Origin: an uncultured Acetatifactor sp.
GTDB taxonomy: Bacteria; Bacillota; Clostridia; Lachnospirales; Lachnospiraceae
DNA length: 64,000 nucleotides
Assembly: GCA_934426825.1 (NCBI GenBank)
Contig: CAKRYI010000013.1
Location: forward strand, 1-64,000
Reading direction: 5' to 3'
Positions 25,249 to 34,455 of the stretch are shown in pieces. The position numbers and the translations under genes were made by a program. The first letter of the stretch is position 1. Every line of letters starts with the position of its first letter. The notes under the pieces are model-generated. The model saw only the letters and a program-made list of their open reading frames with translations. It made no database searches and was not told where the DNA came from.

Positions 25249-26727
25249 TTATTTCTCCACACAATTCTTCATATGGTCTACAATTTCATACAACTCCTGC
25301 AATACGGAATTTACGTCTTTTAATGCGTCCATAGCGGTGTTGTCCAGTTCCAGAGACTCACTGGAAGCGGCGCATACTTCTTCGCTGGTGGCGCTCAACT
25401 GGGAAATGCTGTCTGTAATGGTTGCGGTGGAATCAATAATATTACTTACCATAGAATTCATATCGGTAGAATTCTGATGCAGTTCGCCAACCTGTGTGCT
25501 GATTTCTTCGAATTTGTTACCTGTCATGGCAATCAGTTCATTCTGACGCTCTGTGGAAGCAACGGACTCGCCCATACTGGAGGTCGCAAGCTCGGTGTCC
25601 TGTGTGAGCTGCTGAATAATCTCGGTAATCTGTGAGGTAGCTGTCTTGGTCTGCTCGGAAAGCTGTCTGATTTCGTCTGCAACAACGGCAAATCCTTTTC
25701 CTGCCTCACCGGCGCGGGCAGCCTCGATAGAAGCATTCAGGGCAAGCAGGTTGGTCTGATTGGAAATGCTCAGGATGGAAGCGATAATAGCGTCCACATC
25801 CTTGATTCTCTGATTCAGACGGTTGGTAGCGTCTTTGGTAACGTTGCTAACATCCTGAACTTTGTGGGACTGTTCTTTCAGCTCGGAAATCAGGAGATTG
25901 CTTTCCTTGATAATGTTGGAGGTGGTTTCTGCGGCTTTCAGCATATTGCCGGTAGCAACGCCCGCCTGCTCCACATTTTCCTGAATATCATGTGTCATCA
26001 TGGTCTGCTGTTCAATCGCCTCAGCGGTACTCTTAGTACTCTGGGCGATATTGTCGGTCGCGTCATAAGTGGTTTCCATGCTTTCCGTCAGCTTCTTGGA
26101 AAGAGCGTGAACCGCATCGAATTTATTGGACAATTCCTCTGCCAGAGATATGATTTCCTGTGAGGTTTTTGCCTGCTGATTCATCTGCTCCATGATTGCC
26201 TGACGGTTTTCTTTTTCAAATCTGCGGTGAAGTGTTGCAGCCGCGGTGCTTGCAATCGTCACGAGAAGAACAATTAAAAAGCCCTCGCCGCCCTGCGTCC
26301 ATGTCTCCATGCTGAAGTTATTCTGAATCAACTGGCGGATGAAGAAAATAATATCGGTCACAATTACCAGAACACAACTGAATTTTACCAGTTTGCTGTT
26401 CATATAAAACATGACACAGGTCAAAATCGGGAATGCAAAAATGTATGCGTAGCTGGTAGGATAAAACAGGATAACGACAACGTAAAGTACAGAGAGGCTG
26501 TAAATATTAAAGTAGCGGTAAGCGTTGGCGAATCGCAGCTTCAAAAAAGCAGCAGTGTTTACAATCAGACATACTACGGTGGTTGCCAGTTCCACTACTT
26601 TGTGAAGGTAAAGGCCATAGGAAACAAGGGAAACGGTCAGGCTTCCCAGAAAATAAACATAGACAACGGTTGCCAAAATAAAGGCTGCTATGTTTTTCAG
26701 ACGGGATTGTTTTTGCTGTAAATCCAT
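25249..26727 (-). CDS. Methyl-accepting chemotaxis protein
   Basis: A 492-residue chemoreceptor. The first about 180 residues contain about six hydrophobic helices (IAAFILATVVYVYFLGSLTV onward) with no sizeable extracellular ligand domain, so the sensing part is membrane-embedded. The rest is a long helical signalling region; the conserved hairpin tip is ALNASIEAARAGEAGKGFAV followed by VADEIRQLSEQT, which contacts CheA and CheW. No clear HAMP domain is seen. GAGGAGAG precedes the ATG at 26727 on the minus strand. It is a single-gene unit with a strong terminator. No che or flagellar operon lies in the window, although a CheY-domain protein is encoded at 45804-47111. Confidence 0.92.
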   Translation of the reverse strand: MDLQQKQSRLKNIAAFILATVVYVYFLGSLTVSLVSYGLYLHKVVELATTVVCLIVNTAAFLKLRFANAYRYFNIYSLSVLYVVVILFYPTSYAYIFAFPILTCVMFYMNSKLVKFSCVLVIVTDIIFFIRQLIQNNFSMETWTQGGEGFLIVLLVTIASTAAATLHRRFEKENRQAIMEQMNQQAKTSQEIISLAEELSNKFDAVHALSKKLTESMETTYDATDNIAQSTKSTAEAIEQQTMMTHDIQENVEQAGVATGNMLKAAETTSNIIKESNLLISELKEQSHKVQDVSNVTKDATNRLNQRIKDVDAIIASILSISNQTNLLALNASIEAARAGEAGKGFAVVADEIRQLSEQTKTATSQITEIIQQLTQDTELATSSMGESVASTERQNELIAMTGNKFEEISTQVGELHQNSTDMNSMVSNIIDSTATITDSISQLSATSEEVCAASSESLELDNTAMDALKDVNSVLQELYEIVDHMKNCVEK

Positions 26728-26957
26728 AAGAATCTCTCCTCTCTTTTGTAGCGTAAAACAAGTATATATTTTAATTTTATGATAGCACATGTATAAAAAA
26801 TAGTAAATCCGTAATCACGCAGGAAACCATAATTTGGCGGTGGAAATTAAGTAAATTTTAAGAGACTCTTTGGTGACATATTTGAAAAGTTGTGGTAGGC
26901 TTATAGCGTCAGAAAGAGAACCCGCCTATTGCGGGGGTGGAAAGGCATGGTTAAGAT

Positions 26958-28247
26958 ATGAGTAGAAATACAGATAATGATTCCACACAGGAGATGGAAC
27001 AGATTCAGAAGGGTCTGGAGGATTTCCTGAAAAAGGAATTACAGGAAATGGAAGAAAACGGCGGCAGCAGGAGACCTTCCGAACCGCAGTTTTTTACACT
27101 GAGTGATGACGAGGAAGAGGAAGAATACAATAATATGGAGGATGAGCAGCCTTATGCGGAGGACTGGGACAGCATGGATTACCGCAGGAGCATCAACGCA
27201 AGAAACCGCCATTCCGAAAGAGAAGATGTAGAGGACACAAGAGTGGGAAAGAAAAATCAGAAAAACCGCAAAAGAGAACAGGAAGCCCCGCAGGGAAAGC
27301 CTAAGAAAAAGAAATCCAAGCTGAAAAGATTTTTGATTACCTTATTGGTTATCGTGGCACTGTTGGGCACCGGACTTTATTATCTGGTGGGAATCGTCTA
27401 TAGTAAAATGAATTATGAGGAGATTGCATCCGTATCTTCCGAACCGTTGAAGCAGGACGGTGTGGTAAATATTCTGCTGATCGGAAACGACTCCAGAGAG
27501 AACGGAGAGGATGGGCGTTCCGATGCCATGATACTTTTATCCATCAGCAATAAGACCGGCAAGATTTACATGACCTCTCTGTTACGCGACATGTATGTCA
27601 AAATACCGGGACACGACGATAACCGTTTGAATGCGGCGTATTCTTTCGGTGGCGCAGAGCTTCTGATGGAGACCGTTGAACAGAATTTTGATATTAAAGT
27701 AGACCGGTATGTGCTGGTGAACTTTGAGGCATTTGCCAACCTGGTAGATGCCGTGGGCGGTGTGGATTTGGAACTGTCCAGTGAGGAAATCGAGTATGTA
27801 AACGGTTATCTGGTGGAGTACAATATGCTTTTGGACCGCCCGCAGGGAACCGACAATATGGACACCTCCGTCAGTGGCATGGTACATTTGAACGGACCGC
27901 AGGCACTGGCATATTCCAGAAACCGTTATCTGGGAACGGACTTTGGACGAACCGAGCGCCAGAGAAAGGTACTGTCCGCCGTGATTGGAAAGCTGCCCAA
28001 GGCGGTAGTTACCCATCCAAAGGCACTGATAGACGGACTGATGCCGAACCTTACCACGAACCTGACACAGGGAGAGTGTTTCCAATTAAGTCTCATGGCG
28101 GGAAAACTCCTTTCCTATGATATAGAGCAGGCGAGCATACCGTTGGAGGGAACCTATCAGAATGCGACCCACCGCAAGATGGCGGTACTGGAAGTGGATT
28201 TTGAGGCAAACAAGAAGTATTTGATGGAAAATATTTACGGAGAGTGA
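26958..28247 (+). CDS. LytR-CpsA-Psr (LCP) family wall-polymer ligase
   Basis: LCP enzymes attach teichoic acids or capsule to peptidoglycan using undecaprenyl-linked donors. This 429-residue protein has a long, charged cytoplasmic head (residues 1-120, first acidic, then Lys/Arg-rich), one membrane helix (about 122-145) and an extracellular LCP domain (from about residue 165) with NILLIGNDSR, RSDAMILLSI, TSLLRDMYV and the closing AYSRNRYLGTDFGRTERQR, which holds the Arg residues that bind the pyrophosphate. The long acidic head is unusual. It is followed four bases later by the CapA-like gene, so the two probably form an operon for envelope polymers. A CCCGC/GCGGG hairpin lies just before the start (26921-26935). 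Confidence 0.92.
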   Translation: MSRNTDNDSTQEMEQIQKGLEDFLKKELQEMEENGGSRRPSEPQFFTLSDDEEEEEYNNMEDEQPYAEDWDSMDYRRSINARNRHSEREDVEDTRVGKKNQKNRKREQEAPQGKPKKKKSKLKRFLITLLVIVALLGTGLYYLVGIVYSKMNYEEIASVSSEPLKQDGVVNILLIGNDSRENGEDGRSDAMILLSISNKTGKIYMTSLLRDMYVKIPGHDDNRLNAAYSFGGAELLMETVEQNFDIKVDRYVLVNFEAFANLVDAVGGVDLELSSEEIEYVNGYLVEYNMLLDRPQGTDNMDTSVSGMVHLNGPQALAYSRNRYLGTDFGRTERQRKVLSAVIGKLPKAVVTHPKALIDGLMPNLTTNLTQGECFQLSLMAGKLLSYDIEQASIPLEGTYQNATHRKMAVLEVDFEANKKYLMENIYGE

Positions 28248-28251
28248 TAAT

Positions 28252-29487
28252 TTGCACCGAAGTGAGAAAAGTGCCGGCATAATGCGGAAAATTGCAAACA
28301 CAAGCAGAGAAATGTCAAATAGAGCAGCTGCAAAAACATGTATAGCTCTGTTACTTCTCTCTGCGCTTGCCCTTGGAGGCTGTGGCAGCGCAGCCCCGAC
28401 ACAGACCGTGGACTACCGCAATCTGGCAGAACCTTTAAACCCAGCCGTCAAAGAGGATGAGTCGGGGGAAAAGGAATCCCTGCCCTCGGCGGAGCCAAAT
28501 TCCGGGGAAGGGACACAGCAGCCAGCCACAGAGGAACCGTCGGAAATCTCCATTACGATTTCCGCTGCGGGAGACGTGACACTGGGAAACCATCAGGAGC
28601 AGGAGTATGCCTATTCCTTCCGGCAGGCTTATGACCAGGCGGAGGATAAGAGTATTTTTTTCCAAAACGTATATGACATTTTTTCACAGGACGATATGAC
28701 ACTGGTCAATCTGGAGGGCCCTCTCACCCTGTCGGATAACAGACGGGAAGGTCAGGTATACAGCATTAAGGGAGACCCGTCCTACGTGGAGCTTTTGACG
28801 TTGGGCAGCATAGAGGCGGTGAGCATGGCAAACAATCACCGGCTGGACTACGGCGAGCAGGGAAGCCTTGACACGGTGGAGGCGCTGAAAAATGCCGGAA
28901 TTGTTTACGCGTATGAGAGCAACGTGGGAATCTATGAGACAAAAGGAATCCGCATCGGCTTTGTTGCCGTCAACGAGGTATCGCAGGGCAGCACAGTGGA
29001 AAAAACACTTCAGGACGGAATCGGCACCTTGAAAGAGCAAGGCGTGGACCTGATACTGGCGTGTTGCCACTGGGGTGTGGAAAAAGACAATTATCCGGAA
29101 AGCTACCAGCAGACTCTCGGAAGAAAGTGTATCGACTGGGGCGCCGATTTAGTGATTGGACACCATCCTCATGTATTGCAGGGAATTGAGGAATATCAGG
29201 GAAAATATATCTTATACAGTCTGGGAAATTTCTGCTTTGGCGCAAACCGGAATCCCTCGGACAAGGACACGGTTATTTTTCAGCAGACGTTTACGTTTGT
29301 GGACGGGAATAGACAGGAGGATAAAAATATCCGTATTATCCCCTGCTCGGTCAGCTCTGTTTCCACCAGAAATGATTTCCGTCCCACCCCCGCACGGGGA
29401 GAGGACGCAGAGAGAATCATTAACCGGATGAACGAGTACAGCGCGGATTACAGAGTGGCATTTTCAGAGGAGGGGTATTTGAAATGA
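28252..29487 (+). CDS. CapA-family metallophosphatase-fold lipoprotein
   Basis: A 411-residue protein of the CapA/PgsA family, calcineurin-like in fold, known from poly-gamma-glutamate capsule synthesis and from other envelope roles. A long N-terminal region leads to a lipobox (LGGC, Cys 44), so it is anchored outside the membrane. A low-complexity Pro/Glu linker (about 60-100) precedes the domain, which shows SAAGDVTLGNH, VNLEGPLT, VSMANNHRLDYG, CCHWGVEKD and VIGHHPHVLQG. The start is TTG 28252 with GGAGAG at 28239-28244. Its stop overlaps the start of the next gene (ATGA), so the LCP, CapA and radical SAM genes are likely one transcript. Confidence 0.85.
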   Translation: MHRSEKSAGIMRKIANTSREMSNRAAAKTCIALLLLSALALGGCGSAAPTQTVDYRNLAEPLNPAVKEDESGEKESLPSAEPNSGEGTQQPATEEPSEISITISAAGDVTLGNHQEQEYAYSFRQAYDQAEDKSIFFQNVYDIFSQDDMTLVNLEGPLTLSDNRREGQVYSIKGDPSYVELLTLGSIEAVSMANNHRLDYGEQGSLDTVEALKNAGIVYAYESNVGIYETKGIRIGFVAVNEVSQGSTVEKTLQDGIGTLKEQGVDLILACCHWGVEKDNYPESYQQTLGRKCIDWGADLVIGHHPHVLQGIEEYQGKYILYSLGNFCFGANRNPSDKDTVIFQQTFTFVDGNRQEDKNIRIIPCSVSSVSTRNDFRPTPARGEDAERIINRMNEYSADYRVAFSEEGYLK

Positions 29488-31259
29488 AATTTTTACTGGT
29501 GGCAGTCAATGCAAAATACATTCATTCCAACCCGGCGATTTACAGCCTGCGTGCTTTTGCGGGGGAGGAAATGCAGCCATACATCGAACTGGCGGAGTAT
29601 ACCATCAATCAATCCCTCACGGATATTCTGGCTGACATATACAGAAGGAACCCGGACGCTATAGGATTTTCCTGCTACATCTGGAACTGGAGAATGATTC
29701 GGGAGCTTTTACCGGAGTTGCAAAAGGTGCTGCCGGAGACGGATGTCTGGCTGGGCGGCCCGGAGGTGACTTACGACGCGGATGCAATCCTGAAAAAATA
29801 TCCGAACCTCCGAGGAATTATTATCGGGGAAGGGGAAGAGACGTTCCGGGAACTGCTTTTGGCCTATCTGCAGGGCAGGCCGTGGCAGGACATTGCGGGG
29901 CTGTGCCTTCCGGAAGGATATACCGCTGTCCGTTCCCTCACGGATATGAATAAACTGCCCTTTTTGTACCATGACTTGAAGCCTTTTACCAATAAGATAA
30001 TTTACTATGAGACAAGCAGGGGATGTCCCTACCGTTGTAGCTACTGCCTTTCCTCCATTGACAAGACGGTGCGGCTTCGTGACATAAGTGTCGTAAAAAA
30101 GGAATTGCAGTTTTTCCTGGATAATAAAGTGGCACAGGTCAAATTTGTGGACAGAACTTTCAACTGCAATCATGAACACGCTATGGCGATATGGCAGTAT
30201 TTATACGAACATGACAATGGGGTCACCAACTTTCACTTTGAAATTTCGGCGGATATTCTGAGAGAAGATGAAATTTCGCTGTTGAATAAACTGCGCCAGG
30301 GACTGGCGCAGTTGGAAATCGGTGTGCAGTCTACGAACGAAGAAACCATTCGCACCATTCACCGGGTGATGAATGTGGACAAACTGGAGCAAATTGTTGC
30401 ATCTATCCACAAAGGACACAATATCCACCAGCATCTGGATTTGATTGCGGGACTTCCCTATGAAGATTATGAAAGCTTCGGACATTCCTTTGACCGGGTG
30501 TATGCCATGAAGCCGGAGCAGTTACAGCTTGGATTTTTGAAGGTGCTCAAAGGCTCGGATATGAGCGAGAGGGCGGAGGAGTTTGGAATCCGCTATCTGG
30601 AGGAGCCGCCCTATGAGGTGCTTTACACCAAATGGCTGCCCTACCCGGATGTTCTGCGGCTCAAGCAGATAGAGGAAATGGTAGAGCTGTACTATAACAG
30701 CAATCAGTTCACCCACACGCTGCCGTTTCTGGTAAGAGCATTCCCGGGACCCTTTGCCATGTTTGAGGCGCTTGCGGATTTTTATGCGAGAGAGGGATTT
30801 TTTACAAACAGCCCCGCGAGGGCATACCGCTATCAGGTGCTTTTGCGGTTTGCGGAGGAAACGGACGGACAGAACGCTGCCATATACAGGGAGCTGCTCA
30901 CCTATGATTTGTATTTGCGGGAAAATGCAAAGAGCAGACCGGATTTTGCGGCGGATTATACCGGAAACGAGGAGGTGAGGGAGAGCCTTCGGAATTTTTA
31001 CAGACAGGAAGCTCAGGAGCGGAAGTATCTGCCGGATTACGAGGGATACGACAGCAGGCAGCTTAGTAAAATGACCCATATGGAGCCGTTTACCTATCCG
31101 GTATGGGACGAGCAGTTTTTGAATGGCAGTCAGCCGGTGCAGGAATCCGCAAAACCGGCAGCCTATGTGCTGTTTGATTATAAGAGCCGTGACCCGCTTA
31201 CCTACGAGGCGAGAACCGTACGGCTTTCGGAGGATACCTTGCGGGAGAATTGTGGATAA
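29484..31259 (+). CDS. B12-binding-domain radical SAM protein (DUF4080 type)
   Basis: A 591-residue radical SAM protein. The N-terminal about 135 residues form a cobalamin-binding-like Rossmann domain (DAIGFSCYIWNWRMI, VWLGGPEVTYD, IIIGEGEETFREL). The radical SAM domain follows with the iron-sulphur motif CPYRCSYC (Cys 181, 185, 188) and SADILREDEI, LEIGVQSTN, LIAGLPYED. The C-terminal about 170 residues match the DUF4080 tail usual in Clostridia. Substrate and product are unknown; members are widespread housekeeping-like genes. ATG 29484 overlaps the capA-like stop and has GAGGAGG upstream. Confidence 0.85.
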   Translation: MKFLLVAVNAKYIHSNPAIYSLRAFAGEEMQPYIELAEYTINQSLTDILADIYRRNPDAIGFSCYIWNWRMIRELLPELQKVLPETDVWLGGPEVTYDADAILKKYPNLRGIIIGEGEETFRELLLAYLQGRPWQDIAGLCLPEGYTAVRSLTDMNKLPFLYHDLKPFTNKIIYYETSRGCPYRCSYCLSSIDKTVRLRDISVVKKELQFFLDNKVAQVKFVDRTFNCNHEHAMAIWQYLYEHDNGVTNFHFEISADILREDEISLLNKLRQGLAQLEIGVQSTNEETIRTIHRVMNVDKLEQIVASIHKGHNIHQHLDLIAGLPYEDYESFGHSFDRVYAMKPEQLQLGFLKVLKGSDMSERAEEFGIRYLEEPPYEVLYTKWLPYPDVLRLKQIEEMVELYYNSNQFTHTLPFLVRAFPGPFAMFEALADFYAREGFFTNSPARAYRYQVLLRFAEETDGQNAAIYRELLTYDLYLRENAKSRPDFAADYTGNEEVRESLRNFYRQEAQERKYLPDYEGYDSRQLSKMTHMEPFTYPVWDEQFLNGSQPVQESAKPAAYVLFDYKSRDPLTYEARTVRLSEDTLRENCG

Positions 31260-31355
31260 AAGGGCGTCTGCACGCACTTGACACAAACTCGCTATGCGCA
31301 AAGAACGTGCGCAGAAATGTGGAAAAAAATGACAGAAGAACAGGCAGGAAAAAGA

Positions 31356-32054
31356 ATGGATTCTTACGTCAGTGTGGACTTGGAGACAACGGGATTACAC
31401 CCGAAGCAGGATAAAATCATAGAAATCGGAGCGGTGAAAGTGAAGGACGGAAAGGTGACGGACCGTTTTTCCACCTTTGTCAATCCGGGACAGCGCTTGG
31501 AAGAGCGGATTGTGGAACTGACGGGTATCCGGGACGAGCAGTTACAGACTGCACCGGATATTGCGGAGGTTTTTCCGCAGTTGTGTGATTTCCTGGAGGA
31601 TTTGCCGTTGGTGGGACACCGAATTCTGTTCGACTATTCTTTTTTAAAAAAAGAAGCGGTATATGAAAAGATAAGTTTTGAGAAAACAGGTGTGGACACG
31701 CTTAAGATTGCCAGAAAGTATCTTCCCCACTTGGAACACCGGAATTTGGAGTATCTGTGTGATTATTACGAAATCCCCCATCATGCCCACCGTGCGCTGG
31801 CGGATGCGGAGGCAACGAGTGCGCTTTTACAGAAAATGCAGGAACTTTTCTGGCAGGAGGAAGAGCCGCTTTTTCGCCCCACGCCGTTAATCTTTAAGGT
31901 GAAGCGCGACAGTCCCGCCACAAAAGCACAAAAAGAACGGTTATATCGTCTGCTGGAGCAGCATAAAATACAATGGGACAGGGATGTGGAAAAACTGACC
32001 CGCAGCGAGGCGAGCCGGTTTACCGATAAGATTCTTGCAAAGTACGGACGATAG
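31356..32054 (+). CDS. DnaQ/PolC-like 3'-5' exonuclease
   Basis: A DEDDh exonuclease of about 232 residues. Motif I is SVDLETTGLHP, motif II lies in VGHRILFDYSFL, and motif III is HRALADAEAT with the catalytic His. The C-terminal about 70 residues (KVKRDSPATKAQKERLYRLL onward) are a small helical extension common in Lachnospiraceae homologues. It could proofread or process nucleic acid ends; there is no polymerase domain. Several starts are possible (TTG 31278, ATG 31317, 31329, 31356); I chose 31356 because AGGAA stands in front and motif I then lies at the usual distance. Its last 35 bases overlap the end of the convergent gene on the minus strand. Confidence 0.82.
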   Translation: MDSYVSVDLETTGLHPKQDKIIEIGAVKVKDGKVTDRFSTFVNPGQRLEERIVELTGIRDEQLQTAPDIAEVFPQLCDFLEDLPLVGHRILFDYSFLKKEAVYEKISFEKTGVDTLKIARKYLPHLEHRNLEYLCDYYEIPHHAHRALADAEATSALLQKMQELFWQEEEPLFRPTPLIFKVKRDSPATKAQKERLYRLLEQHKIQWDRDVEKLTRSEASRFTDKILAKYGR

Positions 32055-32628
32055 CCTTTTTGTTGGCGGAGCGCAGCGCCTGTGCGGTGGTAATCAGGTT
32101 GTCGATTTTATCCTGTTTGCCCTCGGCGGCGTACAGCTCGGCGAGTTTATAATAAGTGCGGCTTACATCCGTATTGGTCTGCACCGCAAATTCCATCACG
32201 GTTTCGGCGGCTTGCGGGTAATTATGTTCCAACAGAACATCCGCCCATTTCTGCAGGGTTCTCACCAGTAGGGTGTAATTCTGGTCGTATTCGGAAAGCG
32301 CGGTGATATTGGCGGTTCCGTATTCCAGCTTCAAATCCGTATTGGAATAACCGGTGAGATTAACGATGGAGCGGGCGGAGAGATTTTGCAAAAGCTCGAT
32401 ACATTCCGCCACAGTCGGCTCGTCGTTTAACAGACTGGTGGGCAAAGTCTCTAAAGGAATCGTAATATAGTTTAGATGCTCCAGAGATTTGCGGCGCACG
32501 GAGTTTGCCTGACGCTCCCGTTCCCAGAAGGATTGCTCCGCTTCCTCCTCCTTGCGCTTGGTGCGTTTTAACATATATGCCAAAGTCAGGGAAAACACGA
32601 TTAAACTTGCCAAAATGAGTAAATTCAT
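32020..32628 (-). CDS. Membrane-anchored TPR-like protein of unknown function
   Basis: A 202-residue protein with one N-terminal membrane helix (about residues 2-19), a Lys/Glu-rich stretch and a helical domain ending in ETVMEFAVQTNTDVSRTYYK and LAELYAAEGKQDKIDNLITT, which looks like one or two tetratricopeptide-type helix pairs. I do not recognise a named family; similar short proteins are found in many Lachnospiraceae. AAAGGAT precedes the ATG at 32628 (minus). The 3' end overlaps the convergent exonuclease gene by 35 bp, so transcription of the two could interfere. Function unknown. Confidence 0.72.
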   Translation of the reverse strand: MNLLILASLIVFSLTLAYMLKRTKRKEEEAEQSFWERERQANSVRRKSLEHLNYITIPLETLPTSLLNDEPTVAECIELLQNLSARSIVNLTGYSNTDLKLEYGTANITALSEYDQNYTLLVRTLQKWADVLLEHNYPQAAETVMEFAVQTNTDVSRTYYKLAELYAAEGKQDKIDNLITTAQALRSANKKAIVRTLQESYR

Positions 32629-32727
32629 ATATAATATCCTTTCAGAGTTTTACCGATATAGTTAACGTCATGTTTGACTGTCAGCCCGGTAAATGGGCGC
32701 AGTCCCCATAAAAAGATTGGAGAAGCT

Positions 32728-32835
32728 ATGATTAACATGCACAATAAAAAGACGAAGCAGCGGATTTCCGCAGTGATTATCGTCATTCTTGTATTAGCTA
32801 TGGTACTTCCCACTTTAACATATCTTTTGTATTAA
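32728..32835 (+). CDS. 35-residue single-helix membrane peptide
   Basis: A very small gene: ATG 32728 with GGAG at 32719-32722, stop TAA at 32833-32835. The product begins MINMHNKKTKQR, so a basic head is followed by one hydrophobic helix (about residues 13-34, ISAVIIVILVLAMVLP onward). It is transcribed towards the VanW gene and away from the TPR-like gene. It looks like the short conserved single-helix peptides often annotated as hypothetical in Lachnospiraceae; I know of no function. Ribosome-binding site, basic head and clean helix make chance unlikely. Confidence 0.55.
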   Translation: MINMHNKKTKQRISAVIIVILVLAMVLPTLTYLLY

Positions 32836-32958
32836 TTCAATGGATTGCCGGCCGGTAACGGCAGCGGGGGCACAATCTGACGCAGTGAAAGCGGTGCCCT
32901 GTACACAGGCGGACATGGATTATGCAGGTGGGACGAGGAGTAAGGAACGGAGCATATT

Positions 32959-34434
32959 ATGAAAAAAGGAAAGAAAACAGGTTTATCGTTGATTCTCCTG
33001 TTGGTATTGACCCTTGCGTTTGGCATTACGGTGCAGGCAAAGGAGGAAAATACCATTAAGACAGGAATCTATGCGGACGGAATCGAATTGTCGGGAATGA
33101 CTGCCGAGCAGGCAGAGGCGGCAATCTCCGCATATGTGGAAGAATTGCAGGAGGTACCCATTACATTGGAGGCTGCCGGGGATAACGAAGTGGAAGTTAC
33201 CGCGGGAGACTTGGGTATTCAGTGGGTGAACACGGAGCTGGTGGAGGAAGCCATGGAGCTTGGCCGCCACGGCAACGTCATTCAGCGCTACAAGGCACTG
33301 AAAGATTTGGAGCATGAAAACCATATTTTCAAAATAGAGTTTTCCTTTGATTTGCAGGCAATCAGTGATGTCCTGACAGAGAAATGTGTAAAATATGACC
33401 GGAAGGCAGTTGACGCCTCCCTGAAAAGAGTGGATGGCAAGTTTCAGGTTGTGGACGGTCAGACCGGATATGTGCTGGACGTGGAATCTTCCATTGACAG
33501 CGTGAACAATTATCTGACACTGGAGTGGAATCATGAGCCTTGCAGTATCGCATTGGATATTGAGACAGAGGAACCGAAGGGCAGCGCTGAGGAATTAGCG
33601 GCGGTAAAGGATGTGCTGGGCAGCTATACCACGGCATATACCAATTCCGGCGCGGGCAGAGCGGCGAACGTGGACAATGCCAGCCGCCTGATTAACGGAA
33701 CGACCCTGTATCCCGGCGAGGAGTTTTCCGCACATGACGCCATTTCCCCGATTACGTCGGAGAACGGTTACTATATGGCGGGCTCTTACCTGAACGGCAA
33801 AGTAGTGGACAGCGTGGGCGGCGGTGTTTGTCAGGTATCCACCACCTTATACAATGCGGTTCTTTTGTCCGAGTTAGAGGTTACGGAGCGTTTTAACCAT
33901 TCCATGACGGTATCTTATGTGGAGCCCTCCGCGGATGCGGCGTTGGCGCAGAGTGCCGGAAAGGATTTCAAATTTGTAAACAACACGGATTATCCTATTT
34001 ATATAGAGGCATATACACAGAACAAGAAAGTAACATTCAATATCTACGGCAAGGAAACAAGACCTGCAGGCAGAACTCTCCGGTTTGAATCCGAGATTTT
34101 GCAGGTGATTCCCCCTTCCGCCGATCAGATTTATGTGGATGCGTCCCAGCCTATCGGCTACATTGTATCGGACAGCGCTTATACCGGATATAAGGCAAAG
34201 CTCTGGAAGATTGTAATGGAGAACGGGGTGGAAGTGAGCCGCACGCAGGTCAACACCAGCAATTACAAGATGGTGCCGAAGAGTGCGACGGTAGGTACTG
34301 CCACGGCGGACCCCGCTGCTTATGAGGAAATCATGGCGGCAATCGGTACGGGAAGCGTGGATCATGTGAAGAATGTAATTGCCATTCTGACTGCACAGGC
34401 TGCCGAGAACAGCGTGGAGGTAGGAGAGCAGTAG
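32959..34434 (+). CDS. VanW-family secreted cell-wall protein
   Basis: A 491-residue exported protein: a signal peptide (MKKGKKTGLSLILLLVLTLA, probable cleavage after VQA), then two YoaR-like peptidoglycan-binding-type repeats (about residues 35-210), then the VanW domain with NASRLINGTTLYPGEEFS, VGGGVCQVSTTLYNAVL and FNHSMTVSYVEP. VanW domains occur in vancomycin-resistance clusters and in many wall proteins, but the activity is not established. The C-terminal about 120 residues are beta-rich and end in a helix without anchor motif. No other van genes are near, so it is a general wall gene and gives no sign of resistance. Confidence 0.9.
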   Translation: MKKGKKTGLSLILLLVLTLAFGITVQAKEENTIKTGIYADGIELSGMTAEQAEAAISAYVEELQEVPITLEAAGDNEVEVTAGDLGIQWVNTELVEEAMELGRHGNVIQRYKALKDLEHENHIFKIEFSFDLQAISDVLTEKCVKYDRKAVDASLKRVDGKFQVVDGQTGYVLDVESSIDSVNNYLTLEWNHEPCSIALDIETEEPKGSAEELAAVKDVLGSYTTAYTNSGAGRAANVDNASRLINGTTLYPGEEFSAHDAISPITSENGYYMAGSYLNGKVVDSVGGGVCQVSTTLYNAVLLSELEVTERFNHSMTVSYVEPSADAALAQSAGKDFKFVNNTDYPIYIEAYTQNKKVTFNIYGKETRPAGRTLRFESEILQVIPPSADQIYVDASQPIGYIVSDSAYTGYKAKLWKIVMENGVEVSRTQVNTSNYKMVPKSATVGTATADPAAYEEIMAAIGTGSVDHVKNVIAILTAQAAENSVEVGEQ

Positions 34435-34455
34435 GCATCCGGGGAGAGACGGAAC

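Noticed and set aside
32836..32958. Riboswitch (c-di-AMP or similar) before vanW
   Set aside because: GC-rich short stems are present, but none of the conserved motifs of known riboswitch classes could be read.
32959..34434. Vancomycin resistance gene
   Set aside because: The protein has a VanW domain, but no vanA/H/X/R/S genes are near, and such domains are common in ordinary wall proteins.
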